Assembly: GCA_943369355.1 (NCBI GenBank) | Contig: CALRMX020000007.1 | Location: 62,001 to 126,000 of the forward strand | Direction of reading: 5' to 3' | DNA: 64,000 bases | From: UBA7662 sp943369355 | GTDB taxonomy: Bacteria; Bacteroidota; Bacteroidia; UBA7662 | Part shown: positions 26,768 to 34,581 of the stretch, in pieces | How positions within the stretch are numbered: position 1 is the stretch's first letter | Layout: each line of letters opens with the position of its first letter | Position numbers and translations under genes: made by a program | The notes under the pieces: model-generated | Databases searched by the model: none | What the model saw: only the letters and a program-made list of their open reading frames with translations | Told to the model about the DNA's origin: nothing

Positions 26768-27663
26768 GAAGCTTCGCTAACGATAGACAACATTTCCTTC
26801 AAGTCGGCAATGATGCGCACATTAACCGGAACTATCAGGTCTGAATCGTTGGTTAATGTGCCACCAGTGGCGTATATCACCGATTCCGGGAAACTTTTAC
26901 TCAATTTATCGAGATAGGTCGACCCCGACTCACCACCCAATAACGGAGCAGTAATGACGGTAAACAAATAGTCGGGGCTGTATACCCGGTATACCGTCGA
27001 CAAATCATTAAAGGGCACGTTTGCGCCTATGTAGACTACCCTGCCGCCTCTGGCACGAATGGCATAATTCGCAAACAATAATCCGATCTCGTGAAACTCG
27101 CCTTCTGGAAGAAACAGCATGAACTTTTTCGACCATATGTCCGAAAGATTCTGTTGACCGTCGATGGCTACAATGAGTTTTTGTCGAACAATATTGGTGA
27201 TAAAATGCTCGTGGGCCGGATTGATAGAACCCGTTTGCCACATTATCCCAATCGTACGAAAAAATGGAAAAATCAAATTCATCATTGTTTTTTCCAGACC
27301 CATTTGTAAGATACTCTTGTTCAACAATTGCTCAAATGCGGCCTCATTCAACTCAAGCATGGTTAGCGTGAGTGCTTGCAATTGGTTTTCGTAATCGCTC
27401 TTTTCTTGGGATAACTTCAAAACCTCCTGCATGAGTGTTTCAGCATCCATGGAGGCTATTTCAGAAATTTTGTAGCCATTTCGATTCAAAAGGCTCACGT
27501 TGAGCAACTTTTTCAAGTCGGATTCATCATAGTAACGTATGTTCGTATCGGTACGCTTGGGCGTAATCATGCCATAACGCTGCTCCCAGATACGTAACGT
27601 ATGCGCTTTGACGCCCGTCAACGATTCAATTTCCTTTATGGAGAAATAATTCAAAACATCCAC
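26764..27663 (-). CDS. carH: CarH-like MerR-family, cobalamin-binding light-responsive regulator
   Basis: 299 residues. N-terminal MerR winged helix (residues 5-75: SIKEIESLTGVKAHTLRIWE), a four-helix bundle (about 100-170), then a Rossmann B12-binding domain (about 178-299). The CarH photoreceptor signature is complete: W142-x9-E152-H153 (W, then QTGSINPAH, then EH), and the lower-axial cobalt ligand H191 in PEGEFHEIG. In Thermus and Myxococcus such proteins with bound adenosylcobalamin repress carotenoid genes in the dark and release DNA in light. The start is a GTG at 27663; a TTG three codons on is possible. The overlap with crtZ supports the same role here. Confidence 0.85.
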   Translation of the reverse strand: MDVLNYFSIKEIESLTGVKAHTLRIWEQRYGMITPKRTDTNIRYYDESDLKKLLNVSLLNRNGYKISEIASMDAETLMQEVLKLSQEKSDYENQLQALTLTMLELNEAAFEQLLNKSILQMGLEKTMMNLIFPFFRTIGIMWQTGSINPAHEHFITNIVRQKLIVAIDGQQNLSDIWSKKFMLFLPEGEFHEIGLLFANYAIRARGGRVVYIGANVPFNDLSTVYRVYSPDYLFTVITAPLLGGESGSTYLDKLSKSFPESVIYATGGTLTNDSDLIVPVNVRIIADLKEMLSIVSEAS

Positions 27664-27720
27664 AGTTTAAAACTGCGCAGCAATTGCGTTCGCTTATACA
27701 CAATTTGCAAACGCTGTCAA
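27663..27720 (-). promoter_or_regulatory. carH-crtZ promoter/operator region: TTGACA-N16-TATAAG and a palindrome
   Basis: On the minus strand, TTGACA (27720-27715), 16 bp, then TATAAG (27698-27693), an unusual sigma-70-like arrangement for this phylum. Imperfect direct repeats CAATTGCGTTCGC (27681-27693) and CAATTTGCAAACGC (27701-27714), 20 bp apart, flank the -10 element. A perfect 13-base palindrome CAGTTTAAAACTG lies at 27663-27675 and reaches the GTG start. CarH is known to bind direct repeats, so these are operator candidates; none is proven. Confidence 0.35.
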
Positions 27721-27782
27721 TCCAGTAACATCATTGTGGCCATCTTGTTTTGCCCAAAGCAAGAAAGTTTGAAAATACCGCA

Positions 27783-28397
27783 TTAAGGGTAGATTACCCG
27801 CAATGGCTTACTCACCCACTTCTCGTTTTTTTGGTAAAACCGGTAAGGTAGCATTGCATCGGCACCTGCATAACCAATACCCACCCGCGGCCCAGCAATC
27901 AACTCCAATCCCAACTTGGGTACTCCTTCTTCTAACAATTGAAGTTGGCCATTTAAAAACGAACCGCGGTTCAATCCTACATCAATAGCCATGGCCTCAC
28001 AAACCCTACCAGGACCGGTTGTAAGCTGGCCAAAATTTTTACACCTAACTCGATTGGCCCACATCTGTTCAATTCCTTCTACCGGCTCAACTGAACGAAT
28101 CAATACTGCTTGTGGATCGTTGAGGGCACCACAAACCACATTCAGCATATTGTGGATACCATAACAGCGGTACACGTAAATGGTCCCTGGCGCTGCATAC
28201 ATGGCTTCATTCCTAGAAGTTCTTCTCCCCGAAAAGGCGTGCGAACCTCTGTCGGTTATGCCGGCATAAGCTTCCGTTTCGGTAATTCGCGCCAAAAGTA
28301 GCCCTTTGGATGTGTTATGCCGCAAATATTTACCGAGCAGTAGTTTTGCCATCTCCACTGCACCCACCTCAAAGAAAGAAGAATCGACTAGTTTCAT
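27783..28397 (-). CDS. DNA-3-methyladenine glycosylase (AAG/MPG family)
   Basis: Base-excision repair enzyme removing alkylated purines. 204 residues from ATG 28397 (MKLVDSSFFEVG), which overlaps the thioesterase stop by 4 bp (ATGA); an upstream in-frame extension to 28466 lies within the thioesterase gene and is unlikely. Motifs: TETEAYAGITDRGSHAFSG with the catalytic Glu, APGTIYVYRCYGIHNMLNVV, TGPGRVCEAMAI. Second gene of a thioesterase-glycosylase operon. Confidence 0.93.
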   Translation of the reverse strand: MKLVDSSFFEVGAVEMAKLLLGKYLRHNTSKGLLLARITETEAYAGITDRGSHAFSGRRTSRNEAMYAAPGTIYVYRCYGIHNMLNVVCGALNDPQAVLIRSVEPVEGIEQMWANRVRCKNFGQLTTGPGRVCEAMAIDVGLNRGSFLNGQLQLLEEGVPKLGLELIAGPRVGIGYAGADAMLPYRFYQKNEKWVSKPLRVIYP

Positions 28398-28825
28398 CCA
28401 ATTACTGCCATGGTAGATGTAGAACGAGCTATGAGTTCCCACTCTCCTTGAGCATTCAGGACCCAAATTTCACTTTCGCAAAAATGAAGTCGCGAACCAG
28501 CTTTTTTTACTTGACCTATGGCTTTTAGCCTGCTGCCAATACCGGGCTTGTAGTACATGATATTGATATCGGCCGTAACCACATGTTTGTCTAATGGAGT
28601 TAAGGAATATGCGGCAAAACCTGCTACTATATCGGCTACCGTGGCTGTTACCCCTCCATGGAGGAAACCAAGCTGTTGGCGAGTGAATTCTGGCAAGTCC
28701 ATCTCACCTTCAATTTGTCCCGGCTCTATACGTGTTAAGCTAAATCCGATATGATGCATGAAGTGCTGACCTTCCAATTTTTTCAGGATGTCGTTTCTTA
28801 TAATTTCGAATAGGTTATCGCTCAC
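28394..28825 (-). CDS. PaaI-like hot-dog thioesterase
   Basis: 143-residue hot-dog fold protein, probably hydrolysing acyl-CoA. The signature HGGVTATVADIVAGFAA (about 56-72) is present, preceded by the long helix and strand usual in this group. The natural substrate is not evident. It is coupled to the glycosylase gene by a 4-bp overlap and has a full TAnnTTTG element 21 bp upstream. Confidence 0.85.
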   Translation of the reverse strand: MSDNLFEIIRNDILKKLEGQHFMHHIGFSLTRIEPGQIEGEMDLPEFTRQQLGFLHGGVTATVADIVAGFAAYSLTPLDKHVVTADINIMYYKPGIGSRLKAIGQVKKAGSRLHFCESEIWVLNAQGEWELIARSTSTMAVIG

Positions 28826-28845
28826 AGAAAATTAACTTTAAAACA

Positions 28846-28853
28846 CAAAGGTA
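28846..28853 (-). promoter_or_regulatory. TAnnTTTG promoter element for the thioesterase-glycosylase operon
   Basis: On the minus strand TACCTTTG fully matches the Bacteroidota -7 consensus and ends 20 bp before the ATG at 28825. There is no good -33 TTTG at the usual distance, so support is from the core element and its position. Confidence 0.4.
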
Positions 28854-28920
28854 AAGTGCGTTTACTCTTGAAATTGCGATAAATATGCTATTATTGCGAC
28901 TACTATAATCTACTCTCTGC

Positions 28921-29457
28921 ATGAAAATGATGAATCTGGTGAAAGCCGCACTTTTTGTCGTAATTGTGGTGCTTTCGTACTTCCTGATTGAGACCATTGC
29001 TGAACCAATCCGATTTGAAAAAGAAAAAAATCGGCGGTATGCAGCTGTTATCGAAAGACTCAAGAACATTCGTACCGCACAACTGGCTTATCGCGATGTG
29101 AAAGGTGAATTTGCCGATGATTGGGACAAATTGCTTGATGTCATCAAAAACGATAATCTTCGATTCATTAAAGTAATCGGTAACCCCGACGACTCTACGG
29201 ATATTTTGAAGGGTATTGAATACGACACCATTTATGTACCCATTATCGATACTTTTTTTGTAGGCATTAATGTAGATTCACTTCCATTCATTCCGTACGC
29301 TGAACCAGAGAAATTTTCAATTACAGCTGGTAAAGTCCGTAAAGGAAGTGTAGAAGTCAATGTATTTGAAGTTATTGACACCAAACCTTACGACCCAAGA
29401 AAAACCTTGAAAGTGGGTTCAATGACAGATGCAAACTTCTCTGGCAACTGGGAATAA
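28921..29457 (+). CDS. Membrane-anchored hypothetical protein
   Basis: 178 residues: one N-terminal membrane helix (about 5-25: VKAALFVVIVVLSYFLIE), then a periplasmic or extracytoplasmic soluble part with an early helix (KNRRYAAVIERLKNIRTAQ) and beta-rich sequence. The helix followed by LAYRDVKGEFADDWDKL is reminiscent of pilin-like proteins, but the prepilin cleavage site is missing. Conserved-looking but not recognised. It overlaps the DUF3822 gene by 29 bp, and the two are likely in one operon with rsmD and coaD. Confidence 0.75.
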   Translation: MKMMNLVKAALFVVIVVLSYFLIETIAEPIRFEKEKNRRYAAVIERLKNIRTAQLAYRDVKGEFADDWDKLLDVIKNDNLRFIKVIGNPDDSTDILKGIEYDTIYVPIIDTFFVGINVDSLPFIPYAEPEKFSITAGKVRKGSVEVNVFEVIDTKPYDPRKTLKVGSMTDANFSGNWE

Positions 29458-30301
29458 ATTGGAAAAACTACAAAAACAAGTTCCAGGTTTCGATCCTGGC
29501 AAAACTCACGAATACACATTGGCCATTGTCCTGAAGGACGATGGCTATTCTTTTTGTATTGCCCAATCGTCAAGTTTATTGGCACAGCAGCTTGTTGCTG
29601 CGCCATGGGACAAGAGTCTCTCGAACAGCCATCCTACAGAAAAGATCCAGTGGTTGGTTAAAAATTACCCGCAACTCAGTGGATGGTACGATAGGGTTTT
29701 GTTTGCAACAGACCCTGCTCGTTTCACACCGGTACCGACAGCTGTATATCAAGATGGCACCGGTACAGACTATTTCGAAACGGTTTTTAGGCGAGAATCA
29801 GGCGAACAACTCAATCGAGAACGCTTGACTCAATCTGAAATTGAGCTGATTTATGCCTTACCAACTGGACTAAGTAACAGCATACGCTTACAATTCCCTT
29901 CGGCAAGTCTGCGTACAATTGCAGGAATTCTTAGTGAACATTGGCAGAGTAGTATTAGCACAGATAGCCAATTCATTCTTTGGCCAGATGGGGATAGCTT
30001 AACCATATGGGTTTACAAGGGCAAAAAATTACAGTTCATCAATCGGTTCTTTGCCCCTGGCACTGACGATTGGTTATACCACCTACTCAATGTAAAAAAA
30101 CAACTTGAGTTGGAAGAGTTCACATTGTTTACACGCAGTTCAGGAGGCGGTATAGATGCCCGTGAACAAGCATTACGTGATTTTTTTGGAGATCTAACCA
30201 CACTTTCGCCTGGTATCTCCCAAATTCCTGAAACCCTTGAGCTTACTCCGGTTGAGAAACATCGCTTTTATGAGGTTTTGACCTTAGTATGCGCATCATA
30301 A
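29429..30301 (+). CDS. DUF3822 family protein
   Basis: 290 residues of a Bacteroidota-specific family with an actin/ASKHA-like look and no known function: early strand EYTLAIVLKDDGYSFCI, then FILWPDGDSLTIWVYKGKKL and NVKKQLELEEFTLFTRSS. The call rests on this pattern and on the gene order DUF3822-rsmD-coaD, which recurs in the phylum. The ATG 29429 lies inside the previous gene; a TTG at 29459, one base after that gene's stop, is an equally plausible start. It overlaps rsmD by 13 bp. Confidence 0.75.
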   Translation: MQTSLATGNKLEKLQKQVPGFDPGKTHEYTLAIVLKDDGYSFCIAQSSSLLAQQLVAAPWDKSLSNSHPTEKIQWLVKNYPQLSGWYDRVLFATDPARFTPVPTAVYQDGTGTDYFETVFRRESGEQLNRERLTQSEIELIYALPTGLSNSIRLQFPSASLRTIAGILSEHWQSSISTDSQFILWPDGDSLTIWVYKGKKLQFINRFFAPGTDDWLYHLLNVKKQLELEEFTLFTRSSGGGIDAREQALRDFFGDLTTLSPGISQIPETLELTPVEKHRFYEVLTLVCAS

Positions 30302-30837
30302 GCGGTATTCATAAGGGAAGACAGCTTCAGGCCCCTGCAAAACTACCTGTACGTCCAACAACCGACAGGGCCAAAGAAGCTCTTTTCAATTACTTAGCGC
30401 ATCGATTCGACCTTGAGGAGGTAAGCGTACTCGATTTATTTGCTGGAACAGGGAACATCAGTTACGAATTTGCCTCCCGAGGCACCAAATCGATACTTGC
30501 AATTGATATTCACCCCGCTTGCATTAGCTACATCCGTTCAACAGCCATTGCGCTGGGAATGAACCAACTTGAAACCAAACAAGTAGATGTATTTAAATGG
30601 ATAGCCAAAAGTCAAGGACAATGGGATCTTATTTTTGCTGACCCTCCTTACGCGCACACATCTTTAAAAGAACTACCCGGAATGGTGCTAAATAATGGCC
30701 TCTTAAAAGAAGATGGCCTTTTAATACTGGAACATCCTAGCCATCATAACTTCGAAAGCGAAAGCTGTTTTGTTGAGGCGAGGGCGTATGGCCAATCGGT
30801 TTTTAGTATATTCAGCCCCGAAGTGAGTTCACAATGA
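30289..30837 (+). CDS. rsmD: 16S rRNA (guanine966-N2)-methyltransferase RsmD
   Basis: SAM-dependent methyltransferase for G966 of 16S rRNA. 182 residues, normal length. Motifs: MRIISGIHKGRQL at the start, PTTDRAKEALFNYL, SAM-binding VLDLFAGTGNISYEFASRG, and the catalytic DPPY in LIFADPPYAH. It starts within the DUF3822 gene and overlaps coaD by 4 bp. Confidence 0.95.
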   Translation: MRIISGIHKGRQLQAPAKLPVRPTTDRAKEALFNYLAHRFDLEEVSVLDLFAGTGNISYEFASRGTKSILAIDIHPACISYIRSTAIALGMNQLETKQVDVFKWIAKSQGQWDLIFADPPYAHTSLKELPGMVLNNGLLKEDGLLILEHPSHHNFESESCFVEARAYGQSVFSIFSPEVSSQ

Positions 30838-31322
30838 AGCGCATTGCACTTTTTCCAGGTTCGTTCGATCCAATAACCAACGGACACGTTGACATCATAC
30901 AACGTGCATTGCACATTTTTGATGAAGTAGTTATTGGTATAGGTCAAAATAGTGCTAAATCATATTTATTTGACTTAGCCCAACGCAAAGCTTGGATAGA
31001 AGAAGTATTTGCTTCCGAGCAAAAAATCCGTGTGGAGGTATACGAAGGACTAACAGTACGTTATGCCAGTACGATAGGTGCTTCCTTTATCATTAGGGGG
31101 TTGCGTAATGCGCCTGATTTTGAATATGAGAAAAGTATCGCACAATTCAACAAGGCAATGCACGGAGTTGATACTGTCTTGTTCTTTACCGAGCCTGCAC
31201 TATCCCCTATTTCTTCGACGATCGTGCGCGACATTATTAAAAATGAAGGTGACGTGAGCCCTTTTGTCCCACCTGCCGTACGAATTACGAAGAAAATTCA
31301 AAGCAAGCTCAGTCAGCGTTAA
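30834..31322 (+). CDS. coaD: Phosphopantetheine adenylyltransferase
   Basis: Penultimate step of coenzyme A synthesis, ATP plus 4'-phosphopantetheine to dephospho-CoA. Nucleotidyltransferase motif FPGSFDPITNGHVDIIQRA (about 7-25) with the HxGH equivalent NGHV, RGLRNAPDFEYE (about 87-98) and ISSTIVRD near the end. 162 residues, normal. It follows rsmD with a 4-bp overlap, as in most bacteria, and its last 14 bp overlap the Nudix gene on the other strand. Confidence 0.97.
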   Translation: MKRIALFPGSFDPITNGHVDIIQRALHIFDEVVIGIGQNSAKSYLFDLAQRKAWIEEVFASEQKIRVEVYEGLTVRYASTIGASFIIRGLRNAPDFEYEKSIAQFNKAMHGVDTVLFFTEPALSPISSTIVRDIIKNEGDVSPFVPPAVRITKKIQSKLSQR

Positions 31323-31920
31323 TCCAAAACTGGAGCAGACTTGCAATCGAAGCATAGGTGTTGGCCAGAACTTCTGGTAGTTCTTCTTTGGTAAACCAGC
31401 GTACTTCTGTAATCCCTTCTTCCAGTTGAGGCACTGGGATTCCCTGAAAAGTAGTTTCAATAGCATACCAATGGCTGTGCTTTAGCGCCATTGTGCCTTG
31501 AAATTGATACGTATGGTACGTAGTTGCGATGAACTTTTTTAGGTGAAGCCCATTCACACCGCACTCTTCTTCCACCTCACGAACAGCCGCCGCTTCGAAC
31601 GACTCTCCTTTCTCCACTTTACCTTTGGGCAAATCCCATTTTCCGAATCGTTTAATAAATAGTAATTCATCCTTGCGGGTTACCAACCCTCCCGCAGCAT
31701 CGATATTGCGGTAGGTTGCCGAAAAATTTTCAAAGCACTTTTTCGGATCCTTCACCATCGCATACACAGCTAAAAGTGCGGTGTCTTCTTCTAATCGTTT
31801 AGCCCAAAGACTTAAATTTTCTAAACGGGGCTCATGCAAAACAATGTGCCCACGAACAGCACTTCCTTTTTTCTCATGAACAAGGAACAAGGGCTTTTCA
31901 TTAATGAAGATTTGATACAT
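31309..31920 (-). CDS. Nudix hydrolase
   Basis: 203 residues. The N-terminal 65 residues are a domain particular to this Bacteroidota group; the Nudix domain follows with its box GKVEKGESFEAAAVREVEEE (about 100-119), the metal-binding glutamates being present. It hydrolyses nucleoside diphosphate derivatives of unknown identity. Its ATG at 31920 is only 7 bp from the divergent pyrE start, and its end overlaps coaD by 14 bp. Confidence 0.87.
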   Translation of the reverse strand: MYQIFINEKPLFLVHEKKGSAVRGHIVLHEPRLENLSLWAKRLEEDTALLAVYAMVKDPKKCFENFSATYRNIDAAGGLVTRKDELLFIKRFGKWDLPKGKVEKGESFEAAAVREVEEECGVNGLHLKKFIATTYHTYQFQGTMALKHSHWYAIETTFQGIPVPQLEEGITEVRWFTKEELPEVLANTYASIASLLQFWINAD

Positions 31921-31923
31921 TTG
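31916..31923 (+). promoter_or_regulatory. TAnnTTTG element immediately upstream of pyrE
   Basis: TACATTTG is a full match to the -7 consensus. Its last base is only 4 bp before the pyrE GTG, so a transcript from it would be nearly leaderless. It overlaps the start codon of the divergent Nudix gene. Confidence 0.4.
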
Positions 31924-31927
31924 CGCT

Positions 31928-32572
31928 GTGAAAAAGACTGATGAGACTGCACTGCAAGTTGCAAAACTTTTGCTGGAAATTAAAGCTGTAAAACTTTCTC
32001 CTGACGAACCATTTAAATGGGCAAGCGGTTGGAATTCGCCGATTTATTGCGACAATCGCATTACCCTGTCATACCCCAAAATACGCACTTATATCCGGCA
32101 GCAATTATCCGAAACTATTCGGCAGCAATTGGGTGTAGTAGATATAATTGCAGGTGTTGCTACAGCCGGCATTCCGCAGGCGGCATTGGTTGCAGAAGAG
32201 ATGGGCTTGCCTTTGATTTACGTGCGTTCGAGCGCCAAAGAACATGGCATGGGCAATCAGATAGAAGGGGTAATTCGCCCTGATGCTACGGTTGTCGTTA
32301 TTGAAGACCTCATCAGTACTGGCGGCAGTAGCATGAAAGCAGTTGAAGCCATTCGTGACGCGGGTATGAACGTCAAAGCCATTTTAAGCACCTTTACGTA
32401 CGAATTCCCTCAATCGGCCAAGTTATTTAAAGAAAACAAGGTGCCTCTTTACAGCTTGAGTAACTACAGTATGTTGCTGCAAGTAGCAAAAGAAGAAAAT
32501 TACATACGCGAAGAAGATCTGGAAAAGCTAAATGCTTGGAGGGAAAAGCCAGAACTGTGGATGAAGGACTAA
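31928..32572 (+). CDS. pyrE: Orotate phosphoribosyltransferase
   Basis: Orotate plus PRPP to OMP in pyrimidine synthesis. 214 residues from a GTG at 31928 (KKTDETALQVAKLLLEI), the only suitable start. Motifs: FKWASGWNSPIYCDNR, the flexible-loop RSSAKEHGMGNQIEG, and the PRPP motif TVVVIEDLISTGGSSMKAV. Convergent with pyrB, with 17 bp between the stops. Confidence 0.96.
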   Translation: MKKTDETALQVAKLLLEIKAVKLSPDEPFKWASGWNSPIYCDNRITLSYPKIRTYIRQQLSETIRQQLGVVDIIAGVATAGIPQAALVAEEMGLPLIYVRSSAKEHGMGNQIEGVIRPDATVVVIEDLISTGGSSMKAVEAIRDAGMNVKAILSTFTYEFPQSAKLFKENKVPLYSLSNYSMLLQVAKEENYIREEDLEKLNAWREKPELWMKD

Positions 32573-32589
32573 CGTCCATACGCATCAGC

Positions 32590-33525
32590 TCAATTTCTCG
32601 CAATAGTATCGGCAAGCAGATAGAGTGCTGCCATCCTGATGGCGACACCATTCTCCACCTGGTTTAGGATTATGCTTTGTTCACCGTCTGCTACGTCGCT
32701 CGTTAGCTCAACGCCTCGATTGATGGGCCCTGGATGCATTATGGTAATGTCTTTACCAATCTCTTGTAAAAGTTCTTTATTGATTCCAAATTGAAGTGTG
32801 TATTCCCGCAATGATGGGAAATATTTGGTTTGTTGTCTTTCTAGCTGAATCCGAAGCACATTGGCCACGTCGCACCATGCTAAAGCTTTTTTTACATTGT
32901 GTTCTACGCGCACTCCCAATTCCGACATATAACGAGGCATTAAAGTCGTAGGTCCACATACCATTACTTCGGCACCAAGTTTTTGTAAGCAAAATATATT
33001 GCTCATAGCCACGCGAGAATGAAGTATATCGCCAATTATGGCCACTTTCAAACCCGCAACATGCCCAAATTTTTCGCGAATCGAAAATGCATCTAAAAGG
33101 GCTTGTGTAGGATGTTCATGAGCGCCATCACCGGCATTAATCACGCGGGCATCGATGTTGTTGGCTAAAAACTGGCAAGCTCCTGGACTACTGTGTCGCA
33201 TAACCACCATATCTACCTTCATCGCCAAAATATTCTTGACCGTATCGATCAGTGTTTCGCCCTTGGAGACAGATGAACCTGAGCTTGAAAAATTGACCAC
33301 ATCGGCCGATAGCCTTTTCTCGGCTAATTCAAACGACAGGCGAGTTCTTGTGCTGTTCTCAAAAAAGATATTGGCAATGGTTATGTCGCGCAGCGAGGGA
33401 ACCTTTTTGATTGGTCGGTTGATAACGTCTTTAAAATTATCAGCGGTATTAAAGATGAGTTCTATGTCATCGGCGGTAAGCTCCTTGATGCTGATTAAAT
33501 GTCGTGTACTAAGTGCTTGTGCCAT
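32590..33525 (-). CDS. pyrB: Aspartate carbamoyltransferase, catalytic subunit
   Basis: Carbamoyl phosphate plus L-aspartate to carbamoyl aspartate. 311 residues. Carbamoyl-phosphate site FFENSTRTRLSFELA (about 54-68), SSSGSSVSKGET with the loop serine/lysine, HPTQALLDAFSI and MHPGPINRG. No pyrI regulatory chain is adjacent; with pyrR next to it (start and stop sharing one base), control is probably by PyrR, not by allosteric regulation. Confidence 0.97.
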   Translation of the reverse strand: MAQALSTRHLISIKELTADDIELIFNTADNFKDVINRPIKKVPSLRDITIANIFFENSTRTRLSFELAEKRLSADVVNFSSSGSSVSKGETLIDTVKNILAMKVDMVVMRHSSPGACQFLANNIDARVINAGDGAHEHPTQALLDAFSIREKFGHVAGLKVAIIGDILHSRVAMSNIFCLQKLGAEVMVCGPTTLMPRYMSELGVRVEHNVKKALAWCDVANVLRIQLERQQTKYFPSLREYTLQFGINKELLQEIGKDITIMHPGPINRGVELTSDVADGEQSIILNQVENGVAIRMAALYLLADTIARN

Positions 33526-34064
33526 TATTGCGAAACTATCCAGACGTTATCATTACCATGTTCTTCTTTCCATTCTACCAGTACCTTTTCTGAATCGGTG
33601 GTATTTACACGTTTGCCCAAAAAATCGGGCTTAACAGGAAATTCTTGGGTAAACCGGCGCTCGATGAGCACCAATAATTCTACGCGGGCTGGCCTCCCAA
33701 AATCAATAAGGGCATCTAGCCCTGCCCGGATGGTACGCCCAGTGTACAACACGTCGTCAATAAGAACAACCTCTTTCCCTTCAATACTGAAATTAATTCT
33801 GTTCTCACTTGGAATTAGCGGTTTTTCGTTCCTCCGAAAATCGTCGCGATAGAAAGTGACGTCTAATAATCCAAAAGTGATCTGTTTCTTCGTAATAGTT
33901 TCGAGTTTACGGTGAATTCGTTCAGCCAATCGTGCGCCACGGGGTTGCAGACCAACTAAAACCGTATTGGTAAAATCGCCATGTCGTTCAACCAACTGTG
34001 CGCACAACCTGTCGATGATGATAGGCAACTGAGCTGGTTCAAGTATTAAACGGCGGTCGTTCAT
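33525..34064 (-). CDS. pyrR: Bifunctional pyr operon regulator / uracil phosphoribosyltransferase PyrR
   Basis: 179-residue phosphoribosyltransferase-fold protein. The PRPP motif VVLIDDVLYTGRTIRAGLDA (about 98-117) and the PyrR-type LVGLQPRGARLAERI and DVTFYRDDF are present. In Bacillus, PyrR binds pyr mRNA in a UMP-dependent way; whether it does so in this phylum is not shown. No evident PyrR-type attenuator is seen. It overlaps the EVE gene by 4 bp and pyrB by 1 bp, forming an EVE-pyrR-pyrB operon. Confidence 0.92.
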   Translation of the reverse strand: MNDRRLILEPAQLPIIIDRLCAQLVERHGDFTNTVLVGLQPRGARLAERIHRKLETITKKQITFGLLDVTFYRDDFRRNEKPLIPSENRINFSIEGKEVVLIDDVLYTGRTIRAGLDALIDFGRPARVELLVLIERRFTQEFPVKPDFLGKRVNTTDSEKVLVEWKEEHGNDNVWIVSQ

Positions 34065-34468
34065 AGTTCTGACAGTGCTAATATAGCATCAAAATGTGTC
34101 TTCGAAACCGGCATGACCGATAATCGGCTATGGCGCACAAGTGTTAAGTCGGCGAATTGAGGATCTGCCTTCAGTTGCTTAAGACTAACCGGATTCTTCA
34201 ATTTTCTCACGGGTTCTACCTCCACCGCCAGCCAACGTTCATCGGTTGTAGTTGGATCAGGGAAATGTGCGGCCGAAATACGAGCTAATCCAACGATTTC
34301 TTGACCGATATTACTGTGATAAAACAAGGCCAAATCACCTACCTGCATCTCACGCAGATTATTACGTGCTTGGTAATTCCGAACGCCATCCCAAATGCCT
34401 TTTTTTTCTGTTTCTAGCTTTTCATAGCTGTAAACGTCGGGTTCCGATTTCAAAAGCCATAGTTTCAT
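34061..34468 (-). CDS. EVE-domain (Thy28-like) protein
   Basis: 135 residues, one complete EVE/PUA-like domain: WLLKSEPDVYSYEKL at the start, WDGVRNYQARNNLREMQVGD (about 26-45), and FYHSNIGQEIVG. EVE domains bind modified bases in DNA or RNA; the ligand here is unknown. It is first in an operon with pyrR and pyrB (4-bp overlap). A TAnnTTTG element (TATTTTTG on the minus strand, 34474-34481) ends 5 bp before its ATG. Confidence 0.9.
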   Translation of the reverse strand: MKLWLLKSEPDVYSYEKLETEKKGIWDGVRNYQARNNLREMQVGDLALFYHSNIGQEIVGLARISAAHFPDPTTTDERWLAVEVEPVRKLKNPVSLKQLKADPQFADLTLVRHSRLSVMPVSKTHFDAILALSEL

Positions 34469-34473
34469 CGGGG

Positions 34474-34481
34474 CAAAAATA
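34474..34481 (-). promoter_or_regulatory. TAnnTTTG element upstream of EVE-pyrR-pyrB
   Basis: TATTTTTG on the minus strand, a full match to the -7 consensus, ending 5 bp before the EVE start codon. A TTG lies 21 bp further upstream. If used, it would give a nearly leaderless messenger, like the element in front of pyrE. Confidence 0.35.
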
Positions 34482-34581
34482 AGGATAGCAAACTGCGGAA
34501 ATCAATTCTTCAGAAAAAAATGAGCTGCTTGTAATTTTTTTCAATTCAAAGGCACTAATGTGCTAAACTTAAAATCAAATT

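Noticed and set aside
26764..27663. B12-dependent enzyme rather than regulator
   Set aside because: The N-terminal MerR helix-turn-helix and W-x9-EH motif point to CarH; no mutase or methyltransferase domain exists.
28398..28466. Longer alkyladenine glycosylase start
   Set aside because: The 23 extra residues overlap the thioesterase gene and are unlike family members; the ATGA overlap at 28394-28397 is preferred.
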